Below the pieces are notes generated by a model. The model searched no databases and had not been told where the DNA came from. It saw only the letters and a program-made list of their open reading frames with translations. Below, piece by piece: positions 11,801 through 22,832 of a stretch of DNA of 64,000 nt. Source of the DNA: Posidonia oceanica (taxonomy: Eukaryota > Streptophyta > Magnoliopsida > Alismatales > Posidoniaceae). Each line of letters opens with the position of its first letter. Within the stretch, counting starts at the first letter, position 1. Position numbers and translations under genes: made by a program. The stretch is taken from NCBI GenBank assembly GCA_037176725.1, contig JAZBRS010000039.1, positions 25,146,001-25,210,000 on the forward strand. The letters run 5' to 3'.

Positions 11801-12925
11801 TTGCATTCAAGTCCCTACATTTGCACTTTTGCATGCATTGCACTCCCTTGGCATTGCATATTGCCCACTTGCACCTTTTCTAACACCATCAGCCTCATTG
11901 CATGTAGAACACCCTGCATTACATGCCTATAGAGGCATTTTGCATTTAGACCTCCATTTAGACCACTATTGCATCAGTATAGGTTGCATCTGGCCCTTGA
12001 GCCATCTGGCTTGATTCATGAATAACTTTTGATCGGACTGTTGGATCTTCACGATCTAACTATCCTGGTCTTCCTGGTTGAATGATCTCTCATTCTAACC
12101 AAAGTTATTTCAGATTAGGCATCAGATCCTCAAGTTATGCCCACCTGAATCACTGCATATCATTCATTGCCTTACAACTTGCATTGCTTGCATCATTTTC
12201 TCGATTTGTTTTCTCGTGCATGTAGAATAGGCTTCATCACTCCTATTTTGTTTCCCCTTTGCATGTCGCTATATGCATTGTGTGTTTTTACCCGGTCTTT
12301 TGTTTCTCACCTGCATTGCATTTAGGGTAGTGATGCTTACTGTCTAGAGTTCTTAAGAACTAGGGCACATCCTGCTCGGAACACTAACAGCATAGGTGAG
12401 CACATAGGTTGCACGTTTAATTTCCTCACACATCATAGCACCCTGTGCATACATTTGGGCATGTAATTAAAGCATACATGGCATTTAGGCATTCAAAGCA
12501 TACATTTGAGCATTCATAGCATGGCATAGCATTCCTCGCCCCTCGGGCATGTAATTAAGGCAAGCATTGCTGATAATCCTACAAATGCGAGCGAGATTAG
12601 CCAAGAAAGACCGATTCTGGGCGTGTCGGGGGTGCCTAACACCTTCCCCACACGTAACAGGAGTCCTTACCCTTTCTTTGGTCTGTAATGACTGTTTTAC
12701 CCTCGTCCTTGGCACGAGTCATACATTTTGCATAGCATTGCATTCATTTGCATGTTTTCTTGCATTTCTCTTGTTTTCCTCGTCTCCCGAATTAATAGAC
12801 TAGGTGGCGACTCTATTTTTGCTTTATCTTTTGTTTTCCTCTTCACCGCTCTTCCGTGAAGACCTCTCTCTTTCGGGCCCTCGCCGGTCCGGTCTTTAAA
12901 GGAGATTTTCGAGGGTATATTCACA
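8824..12925 (+). mobile_element. Class D LTR (3'LTR position)
   Basis: Starts TGTAGACACCCC directly after a PPT. Order: AAACCCTAG words (8930-9140), C/T-rich tracts (9170-9480), GC-rich block (9960-10600), TGCATT phrases (10620-11900), CGGACTGTTGGATCTTC (about 12030), the GTAGTGATGCTTACTG block (12328), the conserved GGGGGTGCCTAACACCTTCC block (about 12628), and the PBS-like TGGCGACTCT at 12805-12814. The 3' end is uncertain: TTCACA at 12920-12925 could be the terminus, or the LTR may be truncated where minus-oriented sequence begins. Confidence 0.8.
8935..9150 (+). repeat. Telo-box-like AAACCCTAG array in LTR start
   Basis: Many copies of AAACCCTAGAAA or AAACCCTAGG, including AAACCCTAAA at 9111-9120 (CCCTAAA is the plant telomere repeat). 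Not a true telomere because the spacing is irregular. Equivalent blocks occur at 3836-3960, 28675-28790, 36340-36620 and 58125-58400. Confidence 0.75.
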
Positions 12926-12979
12926 GATAGCATTTAAACCATGCCAGCAGGGAAACATACTCTGAAAGACATGAAGAGG

Positions 12980-13040
12980 TGTTGGACGCTGCCAGAGGGC
13001 GCGTCCAATGTTAGACGCACTAGCTTGCATGTCTAATGGG
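12980..13040. repeat. Palindromic word cluster 2 (GTTGGACGC type)
   Basis: GTTGGACGC, GCGTCCAATGTTAGACGC (an interrupted palindrome) and GTCTAATGGG in about 60 bp, within the class C LTR fragment. Confidence 0.7.
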
Positions 13041-14003
13041 TCGCGATGTTTCCCAGCAAAAACCAGTGCCCAAATCGATCGACAATGGAAATCTAAGTAG
13101 CTAAGAAGCAAGAGTGAGTGAAGACGAGCATGACCATGTGCTTGGTGCCAAAAGTGGGTGAGTGGACTGCTCCACCCACCTCCTCCCTCTCGCCGTCGGT
13201 TTCCATGGGTTCTCCGGCAATCAAGGAGGCCGGCGAGCCACGTTGTCTGACTGTGGAGCTTCGTGATGGTGAGGGAGGACTTCCCAGACCACGAGCAAGC
13301 CTTGGGGTCCGAGATAGGAACTGCCACACGATCAAAGGCCGGCGACCTCACGCGGGCGGCGAACCCATCGTCGGACTCCAGCGAGCTAGGTGGGTGGGCT
13401 ATGTGTGCGGTGGAAAGTGTGTGGAAAAGAACCTACTACACTACCACATGCATGTGCAAGCTAAGGGTAAAAGAAAAACTACCTGTCCGTGGCTCACAGA
13501 AGTATTTTTGTGGCCGGCCGGCGATGTGGATGGTGGTGGCCATCGAGCTTCAGTGAGCCTCTTGGATGCAGGAGAAGGCCTGGAAAGGTGGCTCAAGACT
13601 GTGGGAAGCTCTGGGGAGATCATTCAAGGCTCGGGAGGCTCTGAATTTCTCAGCAAATGGGTGTGATCCTGTGTGGAATTAGGTTCACGGTGGTTTTGTT
13701 CCACCAGTCTGCAAAGGCGGCAAGCGTTGGCAGAGGTTGTGCGGAGTGGGAAAGTGGTCGTGGGTGTCAGGTGGAGTAAGTGGGATGGCAGGAGGGACGC
13801 AAAAGTTGCTGTGGTGGCAGGGGCGCAGCGGCCGGTTAGTGGTGGTGGTGAGGACGGGAAACACGTCGGCGAGGAGGCGACGTGTTGGCATGGCAGTAAG
13901 TGGGTGGCCGGGAGTGGTGAGAGGACGCGGTAGTAAGTGAGTGCTGATAGGAGAGAGGATGGGAGTGGCAGGCCAGAGGTGGCAGAGGCGGTGGCTGTCC
14001 TGA

Positions 14004-14090
14004 CTCGTTGGACGCTCGCCGGAGTAACGTCCAACGTAATACGCTAGCACAGAGTCTAACGTTGGACGCTGGCACAAGCAACGTCTAACT
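14004..14090. repeat. Palindromic word cluster 3 (GTTGGACGC type)
   Basis: CGTTGGACGCTCGCC, AACGTCCAACGTAATACGCT, TCTAACGTTGGACGCTGGCA and AACGTCTAAC in direct and inverted orientation, near the LTR start. Confidence 0.75.
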
Positions 14091-14247
14091 AGTCAGAATT
14101 GTTTCAAGGTTGTTTTGGGTAATTTGGTTTAGGTTAAGGTTTGGGTTAAGGCTTAGGAAGGTTTAGGTGAAGATTGGCCATCCCATGATTTGAGCGATCT
14201 TCCAAGAAGATCCACCAACGTCCAGCTGTCAAAATGGGGTGTCTACA

Positions 14248-15094
14248 AATGGAACGCATGCTGATGAATGCTTTGTAGTTTGCTCTCTCTCACCAACCTA
14301 GTGTGTCCTGGTAGGTTGTCTACTCTGGACTCTCACAAGGGTGTATGGGTCTCCGACTCAGGTAGAAAGAAAGGTCCCCGTCTAAATCCTGGCCCAAGCT
14401 TAGGCAGCGAACGGGTGGTGCGTTAGGAGCCTTGACCCTACCAAAGCATGGGTTGTACCCTCTACTAACACCGACACGACCCTAGACAAGGGGGGATAGA
14501 ACGACCAATTCGCCCCACGCCAAAGCAATGGAGCAAAAGACTGAGACTATCCTTCTCAGACTAGTAGGTGGACTCAAAGATGAGAAGATGCTTGCACCTA
14601 TATGAGCATTCATGCAAAATATGATTAATGCCTTTTACTTGGGTTAATTTTGACCAAAGGGGATGAAAGTGTATTTGCGTCACTAGTTGCGCCTAGAATT
14701 GATTTTACTTGCCAATTTTAATTAAGCCAATGGGGAAAGCAAATCAATCTCTAATTGTCCCTAAGATTAATGCAAAAGGGGAAGAAAATCACCCAATTAT
14801 GGAAAGCATACAACATACATCATTTCATAAGGCATGTGCATGGCATGTGCTGGTGTTGTGTCTCATGATTAGTGGAAATTAAAGACAAACAACACATCAA
14901 AATGCATTTAAAGGCATGGCATGTGCCGAGGTGAGGTGTCATAGCATATTTGTGTAAAAACAAGATGACCACCAAGCAAAAGGCATGAATCAATGCAATA
15001 ATTAAGCCAAAAAATGCTAAATAAATGCCTTCACATAATTAAAGAGCAAGCCACAGAGAAAGCGGAAGGGCGGAAACAAAAAAGCCGAAGTCTG
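14248..15094 (-). other. 5' leader of a Tat-lineage element
   Basis: Read on the - strand it follows a PBS and is collinear with 42900-43150 of the complete element: CTTGTCTAGGGTCGTGTCGG-TGTTAGTAGAGGG, CTAACGCACCACCC and CCTGAGTCGGAGACCC. No ORF. It is interrupted after about 850 bp by an LTR start at 14247 with no PPT before it, so the rest of the element is missing here. Confidence 0.75.
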
Positions 15095-15114
15095 TATCCC
15101 CAGCGGAGTCGCCA
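15095..15114 (-). promoter_or_regulatory. Primer-binding site (tRNA-Arg)
   Basis: On the - strand TGGCGACTCCGCTGGGGATA, complementary to the 3' end of a plant tRNA-Arg (…CAGCAGAGTCG-CCA) with one mismatch. It lies 5 nt after the LTR end at 15120. This is where minus-strand cDNA synthesis is primed. Confidence 0.85.
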
Positions 15115-15119
15115 GTTCC

Positions 15120-17742
15120 TGTGACCATTGACGCGGTCGGACCCGTGAAGGCAAGGGCCACGAGGGCAGTCAGGTCACGGCCAACAGTTCATCCGAGGAG
15201 GACTCGACTCAGATGAGAACACCGGAAAATGGGCGAATGCGGAGGAAAATCAAGAAAACATGGAGTCACCACCTAATCTATTAAAACAGGAAGACTAGGT
15301 AAATTGAATGCGGGAAAACATGCGAGAAAACTCGTGCAATATGAAAAACATACAAATCCGACCCAAATGTATTCAACACGAGGTCATTGCGGTCTAGAGA
15401 AAGGGCATGGACTCCTGTTACGCACGGGGAAGGTGTTAGGCACCCCCAATACGCTTGAGGAAGTCGGTCTTTCTAGGCCAATCCGCTCATTTGTGGCTAA
15501 CATAGGCTAATCATGCCACTTGATATACACTTCAATGGCGATATGCAACATGCTTTAAAAACATATGAAAGCTTAAAAATATGCCTAGTCATATGATGTA
15601 TGTTGAAGACATGGTGGGAAGCATGCCCAGGACATGAATATGCAAGATCAAAATCAAGACGACGGAGGTAAAACAAAGAAAATGCTCAGTCCAGAGTCTG
15701 TCTGGATACTGTAAAATCCGCACAGGGAACCCACACATACTACGCGCGTCGAATTTTCATTAATCTAGACAGTGAACTTAATTGCTCGGAAATGCATCCT
15801 AAATGACTTGGCATGCTCGAGGAAGCAATAAACATGTGCGGGATGAAGGTTCAAAAGCAAAACTAGATGTACATATGCATGGAAAAGAGGACATGCAAGT
15901 GAAACTTGGGTCATGCGAACATGAAAGGAAAATAGAGCTTTAATGCGATGATGCTATAGGGCATCGGCCAAGCGTGCCGAGAGACCAAATCAAAGCGAAC
16001 AATGCTATGACAACCGGAGACAAAGTGGTAGTCCGAATGCTCTGTTCACTGCCTATAACTAACAAAACTGCACACCAAACCCGTGCAGCTAACACACGCA
16101 CCAATTTGTCAGTCCAGACAGTGCACTTTCATCGCTAAAATGGGGGACCAAATCGATTCGAAAAATGATAAAACAAGTAGGGAAGCAAAAACAATCAATT
16201 TGGAACACAAATATGCTAAAAAACGACAAGATGGTTTGCTGAATCACCCCCTAATGGGCTTCATCACCGGCGGCCTGGAACACCGGCAATCATGGAAGGG
16301 GCCAAGGAGTCCCTGGGACTTAAGCGCGACTCGTGGAGGCTTGGGGAGGATGAAGTGCGGGTTGGAATGCAAACAGATGTTGAAAAAGGCCAACGGAGGC
16401 CCCCCCACCACCTCACACACCGTCACCGGCTGTCCGCGCACCCATCAGACCATGAGTGAGGTCGGGAGCGCGCGGGAGGCTACCTATGGCATTTGCGAGT
16501 GTGGGGGAAGAGAGGGGGCAGTGCAGGGAAGCTAGAATGCAATGCAAAATGGCCGACCATGCCCCTCTTGGCTCCCTGCTGTGTGCCGGAACTCACAGGC
16601 TTCGCCGGCCAATAACGACGGCTGTGAGCTCGTAGGTCCCCCTAAGGTGTGAAGGAGACCAAGGAAAGGTGGGGAGAAGCTCCGACATGCAAGGGAGGTG
16701 CTATGCAAGCTCCGAGACGCACACACAATGGCCGAACGGCCTCATGCGGGCGACAGACGTCACCAGAAGCGGAAAAATAGGGTAAAAAAGGGGAAAATGA
16801 TGCAATTGGAAGCACAGAGAACTAGAAAACGACTACCAAGCAAAGGGGGGGCAAGCTCAACCCAGAGGAGGAGGGATTACTTGCATGTGGTGGTTGTGGT
16901 TGTCTTCTCCGGTGCCGGCGAAGTCGAACAGAAGCAGAGCTCAGGAACCGACGAGTGGGAAGAGCAATGCAAGGCTGGGGAACACACGAGAGGGGTCGCT
17001 CATGCTCACCGAGGGTCGAGGGAAGCTCTGGAGGCTCTGCATTCTCTCTAGTTCTCATTCAAGCTAGCTTCTCTCTCTCAAAAAAATGCTGGGGGGGTTG
17101 TAAACGGTCGAGGGGTGTTCTTTTGTCCTGCCACAGCTGAGCTTCGCGCGTGGGAGCGAGGTGGCATGCTGCGGGAGTGTGGCAGAGGGACAAGGGGTGG
17201 TTGTTGCCAGGCCGTGCGACATAGAGGCGCTGAAAGTGGGCACGTACTATGCACGGAAGGGTTGCAGGTGGCAGACACAATGCACGCAAATGGGGTGGCT
17301 TGTGCAGGCGACTGGGGACAAACGGTGTAGTTGGTCGAGGATGGGATGGGTGCATGGCGTGGGTGGTTGTCCAGGGTACATGCCCAGGGCCGTGCATGTC
17401 AGCTGGAGGCCGTGGCACCAGTCAATGGGGCGCACGCGAAACTCTACCAATCTCCTGTTACAGGGGAGCGCACATGGAACACACACACCAAATCCACGCA
17501 AATGACACACTCAGAATTCCGACTGAGGTTTCGTAATGGATTCTGGGCCCATTCCCTGGACAATGGGCAACCAGGTGGGCTCAGGGCTATGAGGGCTAGT
17601 GGTGTGAAGGTGTTGGGTAGGTTTGGGAGGTGTTGGGCAAGTGTTGGGCAGGTTTGGGCTAAAAAGGTTGGTCCTGCCACTTCCGAGCACATTCTTCTGT
17701 AGAAATCCACCGACGATCGACTACGAAATTGGGGTGTCTACA
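15120..17742 (-). mobile_element. Class B LTR (5'LTR position), 2.6 kb
   Basis: Begins TGTAGACACCCC at 17742 and ends GGTCACA at 15120, followed by spacer and PBS. Contains the conserved block TAACAGGAGTCC / GGGGGTGCCTAACACCTTCC (15409-15454) and the PBS-like TGGTGACTCC at 15271-15262. Its 3' portion is collinear with the LTR at 23423-25906 but it lacks the TGCATT phrases and A-rich block of classes A and D. The flank 17743-17747 (GCAGC) would be one target duplication; its partner is not found. Internal ORFs lack domains. Confidence 0.85.
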
Positions 17743-18306
17743 GCAGCATAATTAGCGTTCAACGTTGAAAGCACTAGTTTTGGCATTCAATGTTTTATCA
17801 GCAACTTAAGTTATTGATCTTGGTTGTGGGCCCTCCAAATCCATGATCAAATTGCAAAAGCAACTTTGATCAGTCCTAGAGGCTTAAGCAAGTCAAAATA
17901 CATGTGTGGGCACTGGTTTTGCATTTTTTGGATTTCCGGGACATCTAGAATCGCCTGTTGTGTCTTTCATCAAGTTCATAACTCATTAAGGCGACGACAA
18001 CACTACAAATTGGTTTTAAAGAGCACTGGTGAAATCGGTCTTCATGGCTTTGTTTTTTATATGTTATTACACATGAATAAGCTTGTTTCAAGTTGATTTG
18101 AATTAAAGGCCATCATTTGGGGAAGGTCCTCAAAGCATTGGTCATTTTAGTTCATTTTAACTTTGAGAAAGGTAATTTAAAAAGAAGCAATTGACAAGTT
18201 TGCTAAGTGTGTAGGGAATTCTCATCATTTATAAACATAATTGTTTTACAAAATCACCTAGGCATGCCCCTGAGATACAAGTGAAGAAGAAAAAAAAAAG
18301 AAAAAA
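17743..18306. other. AT-rich spacer with palindromic word cluster 4
   Basis: No gene. 17753-17805 has TTAGCGTTCAACGTTGAAAG and GCATTCAATG words, followed by CAACTTAAGTTATTGATC and AT-rich DNA up to the stop codon of the minus-strand gene at 18307. This repeats the layout seen at 1624-2048 and 21155-21449. Confidence 0.5.
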
Positions 18307-20753
18307 CTACAGGGCACTTTCACCCTCACCCTCTGGAGCCAAAGGAGGAACTGTAGGAAACCAAGGCGGCTGACAAACTGAAGCACCTAAAGGAGCCTGA
18401 GATGTGGCCTGAGATCCATCAGTTGGTGTACGGTGACTCCTTGAAAGACGTCGTGGCATGATCATCGATGGAGGATGAACCGAATGACTACACGCAACCT
18501 CGCCCTCGAGCTGAGAATTAATATCCTCGTTGGCTTCTATGGTCTGCAAGAAAGGTCCAAGTCAATACTTTAAGCAGAAACAAAGATTAAAAGACAGAAC
18601 CAGTCTTACCACTCAGGCCCTAGACAGCTGTTGCCCAAACTCAGCAACCTCTGTAGTTGAGTTAGTCACTGGTGGGGGTCGTTGCTGCTTAGTTAACCTG
18701 GCAACCTCAGCATCTCTCTCCTCCAAAGTGCAAAGACGCTCCTCAGCAAGTTCATAAGCAGATCCCAAGTCGTCAGTGGCAACTTGTACCTGTCGCTCCA
18801 ACTCCTAAATCTAAAAGGCCTGGATAGCAAAGTTCCCCACCAAATCATCAAGCCTCTCCACCGAGCTAGCAATGATGAAATCACCAGCCCGCTCCTTCAG
18901 TTCGTTCTCCAGATAAGTGACCTGCAACCAGCAGTGTTAGCATCAAGAAAGATCTAATCATAAGTAGAAAAATAATAGTATCTATATACCTTATCCTGGA
19001 GCTGGAAAATCTCCTCTGAACGATCTAGAGGTGGCACAATGCTAGTCGAGGGCTGCAAGGGGCAAAAGACAAGCTATTAGTCACAGTCTATATGAAGGCC
19101 TCGAAAGCAACAGAAATCTAAATTAACCTGAGAAGCGGAGGCACGAAGATGCTCAATCTCCTCCGTCAAGCTAGACAACTGCTAAGTCAAGCCACTCTTG
19201 CACTGAGCCTGCTCATCAGCAGCCTTTAGCTGCAAAGGAAGCAAGTAGCAAGTTAGTAAACTGGAATTGACAAGTCACAAATAAAATCAAGAACTCACCG
19301 CGATCTCCATCTATGTGCAGTGGGACTACGGAGCAGCCAACAGCTCAGCATGGGACATCACAACCTCACCCGAGTTCGTGTCCCCCATGGGAAGGTCTGA
19401 ACGTCTAAGGAAGTGGGACCGATGGAAAATCATCAAAGTAGAGAACTCAGTGTCCATCTACTTGGCCCAAGCTGTCTTGTCCTCCACTGTGGCATCTACT
19501 GGGGTATCTGAACCACCGCAAGCCCAGTCCAGAAGTTGTTGGCAGTAGACGTCGACCCAGTGGCGTGCACAACCACCGCTGCATCGAGTCTTCCGTAGAC
19601 TCAGAAAGGAGAAGCCAGGGGCTGTATTTGACAACGTCCTACCTGACGCAGTGCCCAGCTAATCTACTGGAAGTGACAATCGTTTCGGCAGTGAATCCAA
19701 ACGACTATATCAAAAATAGCTCTATCTTGAATGATTTCCGGGACATCATCATGCTCCCCCTCAGAATAGGGTTGCCAAGTCACCTAAAGAGTGCAAAGAA
19801 AAGGATCAGATCTACAAGCGCTCAAAGCGGGAATCATAAATACATTAAATAAAAAATAAAGGCAAGTTACCTGAGCCGGGACCAACAATTCAAAGAGAAG
19901 GCGACCAACATAGCGGTTATTTTCCATAGACTTGGGGGCCTGCTCAGCATCAGCCCAAAACAATCCCTGAGGGAAAGGCACACCAGTCGGGGGAACCGAC
20001 TGAGGAGTGGGTCGTAAGAAGGAGAAATGATCCCATGCTCACATATGCACAAAGTATGAATCCCCAGTTGGATGACTATATCAGAAAGTATGCAAAGGGA
20101 AAATTAACAACTCCAACAACATCAGCCGGAGCGGGAACTCGGGGATAGACAGAAAGTGCCTGAATCCCATCTGCATCAGTCGCTCCTATTGAAAGAGAGC
20201 CATCATCTGATAGCACCTCCTGACTTGCCCCCAATGACAGCACATCACTGCTAGAGCCCGACTCTGCAAAAGATGGATAACTTATTAAATAAGCAAAACA
20301 GAGGATTAAACTAAGCCAAAGATTGAGAATCATTACCTGCCCTCTAGCCACCAGCATAGCGGCAGCAAACTCAGTACGGGATGTGTCTCTATGCAGTCCC
20401 AACACCTGGACTTTGTCACGAGTAATGTGGGGCCGTGAAAAGTCCGGAGGAGCGACAGCACCACCCTCCGCCTCCTGCCGAACAAAGTCGAGGATGTTCC
20501 TGTACTAGGCATCATCCTTACCATGTCCAACAGCAAGAGGACTAGTAGCACCGGGCACCTCCTCCAACACTATCTCCACCGAATCCTCAGTTGAAGGAAC
20601 GAAGGACTCCGTGCCCGAACTGCTGGTGTCCATGTCTGGAGTCGTATCCAAAGTCGCCTCCATCCCCACCGGAGCCCCAGGGACCTCCACATCCGCTAAT
20701 GACTCGGTCCCAACTGCCGCCACCTCCTCTGTCACCCCGACTGCCTCCGGCAC
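18307..20753 (-). pseudogene. Multi-exon acidic/coiled-coil protein gene, decayed
   Basis: Not recognised by name. At least six exon-like open stretches on the - strand are separated by short AT-rich gaps with GT-AG borders. Examples: donor CAG|GTAATG with intron 20336-20264 (73 bp, acceptor TTTTGCAG); donors at 19870 (CTCAG|GTAAC), 19298 (GCG|GTGAGT) and 18985 (AAG|GTATAT); acceptor GGTTGCAG before 18921. The 20753-20337 exon is Glu/Ser/Thr/Val-rich (DMDTSSSGTESFVPSTED). The 18921-18610 exon forms a heptad-like coiled coil (ELERQVQVATDDLGSAYELA, then EERLCTLEERDAEVARL). The last exon ends at 18307 and contains MPRRLSRSH. In-frame TAGs lie at 20510-20508, 19184-19182, 18813-18811 and 18807-18805. 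Transcription start unclear; a frame beginning at 21162 may supply an earlier exon. Possibly part of a plant-mobile-domain gene family, but I see no such domain here. Confidence 0.5.
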
Positions 20754-21154
20754 CTATGTCGAGGTTGGCTCAGGCTCACCAGACGTCGACAGCCTGTCCA
20801 GCCTCCGTGCTAGTTTCTTTAGCCTCATGTATGCCTTCCTGAACCATGGCATCAATTATGCAAAGACCCAACCAAATTTGGTGATACACTCAAAGGAGGA
20901 TGAAAGGGAAGGAGAGGAAGAGAGGGTTGTACCTCTATACACCACCCACAGCCGCCGCAAGAGCCACTTTCACCCCCACACCGTTGTACACAATGCCGCT
21001 GCTGCTGCAAGGAAGGGAAGACCGTCGAAGCTTCCTCCATCCAAGAGCACCCACCGCACCACACCGGAACGCGACGCACGTCGGAGAGGAAGCCGCCATC
21101 ACCAGAGTAGAGGAGGTTTTCGAGCAGGAGGAGGAAGAAGGAGTGGAAGTTGAA
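20754..21154 (-). other. Possible 5' exon region of the coiled-coil gene
   Basis: A short open frame (21162-20935) is Ser-rich (MGGSTSTPSSSSCSKTSSTL) and GC-rich compared with its surroundings. No link to the 20753 exon could be shown, because a stop lies between them in the frames I checked. Could be 5'UTR or first exon. Confidence 0.25.
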
Positions 21155-21300
21155 CCGCCCAACGTTTTACGTCGTGTTTAAAGGGATTCAACAATGAACG
21201 CTAGCACTGGGGCGTTCAATGCTTGAAAGAAGCCGAAGCATTGAACCCTGGCAATCCTACGTTCAACGTTGAACGCACCAGATCTAGCGTTCAACACTTT
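21155..21300. repeat. Palindromic word cluster 5 (perfect CGTTCAACGTTGAACG)
   Basis: Contains the perfect 16-bp palindrome CGTTCAACGTTGAACG at 21260-21275, plus CCCAACGTTTTACG, TTCAACAATGAACGCTAGCA, GGGGCGTTCAATGCTTG, GCATTGAACCC and AGCGTTCAACAC. It lies between two minus-strand genes: downstream of the gene at 21450-22832 and upstream of the one ending at 18307. Confidence 0.8.
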
Positions 21301-21449
21301 TGCCACAAGGAGTTATCTGAACTCATTATGATTTAGATCTTTAATTCCTCTAAAATGGCACACATGCATAAAAGTCAGGGAAAACTAGAATTTTATAAAT
21401 TGTGAAGGATTACAAAATTCATTATAATTTCTGTTTCTTCACTGGTACA

Positions 21450-22832
21450 TTACAAAGTTTGCTTCACGCCCTCATACCAAACATCATAGGTGGTAAGGGA
21501 AATAACATCCCAGTCCGTGTGTGTGTTATCCCACAAGGAGATGGCTCGGTTCCATCCCTTCCCATCCTTGATACCAGTATGAAAATACACTTGGGTGACA
21601 TCACCAGGAGTGTCCCTCAGATGTGGAAGAATGATGTCTAGAAATGGAGGCATGGAGGGAATAGCGCGTGAAATACCAACCATGGAGAAACAACGTTGGG
21701 GGTCGTACCTTACAAATTCTGTAGCTCCAACAAGTGTTACGAAGTACTCGGAGTCATACACTGTCCGGAATGTTCAAAGCTGGCTGAAGAGATCCACTTG
21801 TGGCTTGACTTCACATGCGTAAATCTGACAGATATACTCCTCCAGTAGGAGACCAGTGTCAAGAGTAGCACCAAAATGTGGTCGTCCAACCACCTCAAAA
21901 TCAGAAAGGGGGACCCAAAGAACGGCCCACTAACACATACACTTGATAAGCCCCGAATAGTGAATGCCAACATTAACTGGCTCAAACTTTTCTCCGAGTT
22001 ACGGACGCTCATACACATGAGTTCTGCATGGTTCGTGCTGATGGTAAGTGCTTCGTTGGGGAAGAGCACCAACCTGCCGATCAAAATAAAAATGCATTCC
22101 AAACAGGAGGCCTCAGAGCGTATGTTATCCCTTTGCTTGGAGAAAAACTTGCACAAGGAGGCCAAGTTAATGCAACCAGCCAGCACTAGATCTTTCAGGA
22201 CAGTGATGGAACAAAAAATATGCTTCAAAAGGGAGAACGACCCCACGACCCCAACCGGCAGAAGATATGCATCGCGAGAATAAATGGAAGGATCAGCTTG
22301 ACGAGTGCCCAGTAGCGCACTTACCTCTTCCAAAAGGATGGTGAGTTCAATGGAGGTGTCGGTAAGATGATTCCACAACCCGCAAAGACCAAAGAGAGCC
22401 TTCTAGTCAATGGGCTGACGTAACATCCACAGAGCTTGATGGAGACTAGCTTCCTCCAAGCACTCCCCATATTTTTTCAGCGCCTAGGAACGTAAATTCA
22501 GAACCAATCAAGCTGATAACCTTGGTAGTCCCAGTCATTATTTTGAGAAGCCAAAGCCTACCCAAGAAAAACAGAAGTAGGTTGGCACAAAAGAGAACAG
22601 CATGAGGACAAAAGAAAATAATAATAAAGCTTACCTTCCCATTCATTAAAAGATTCACCAGATGATGAGGAATTGTCTCCAACCGAAGTTGCGTCTGATT
22701 AGTAGAAGAGGAGAAATTTTCCACCCTGAAGGCATGACGAGGAATATCACTCAAATGCATGATGCCAACAATGAATTCCTTAATAGAAGAAGAAACCGAG
22801 AGGAGAAAAGAGCTGTTGTGCACTAAAAACAC
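21450..22832 (-). pseudogene. DUF7745/plant-mobile-domain-like gene with intron
   Basis: Exon 1 (22832-22635) ends NLLMNGK at a phase-0 donor AAG|GTAAGC. The intron is 22634-22484 (151 bp, acceptor TTCCTAG). Exon 2 opens ALKKYGECLEEAS in the correct frame. Residues following, ALFGLCGLWNHLTDTSIEL and LEEVSALLG, align in order with HLLCVAARFWKPAHHVFRFG, ELTPTLEEVRRI of the ORF at 53745. Further on, AFTIRGLSS matches AETYRGLDR and DPQRCFSMVG matches HPIRVMRQFG. Breaks: TAG at 22405-22403 and a frameshift near 21770, after which the frame runs to the stop at 21450. The family is found in plant transposons and nuclear plant-mobile-domain proteins; activity is unknown. An alternative start is the Met of MHLSDIPRHAF. 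It may be a host gene copy or an antisense extra ORF of a retroelement. Confidence 0.6.

Larger units (their letters stand above)
12926..14247 (-). mobile_element. Class C LTR fragment
   Basis: On the - strand it begins TGTAGACACCCC at 14247 and is followed by AGCTGGACGTTGG-TGGATCTTC, similar to the starts of the LTRs at 17742 and 25906. Only about 1.3 kb is present and the conserved GGTGCCTAACACC block is missing, so it is 3'-truncated at the junction with the + strand LTR. It carries two clusters of GTTGGACGC words. ORFs of 130-180 codons on both strands show no recognisable domain. Confidence 0.55.

Noticed and set aside
13118..14081. ORFs of 130-182 codons on both strands
   Set aside because: They lie inside an LTR-like fragment, overlap each other on both strands and have no domain; GC-rich DNA explains their length.
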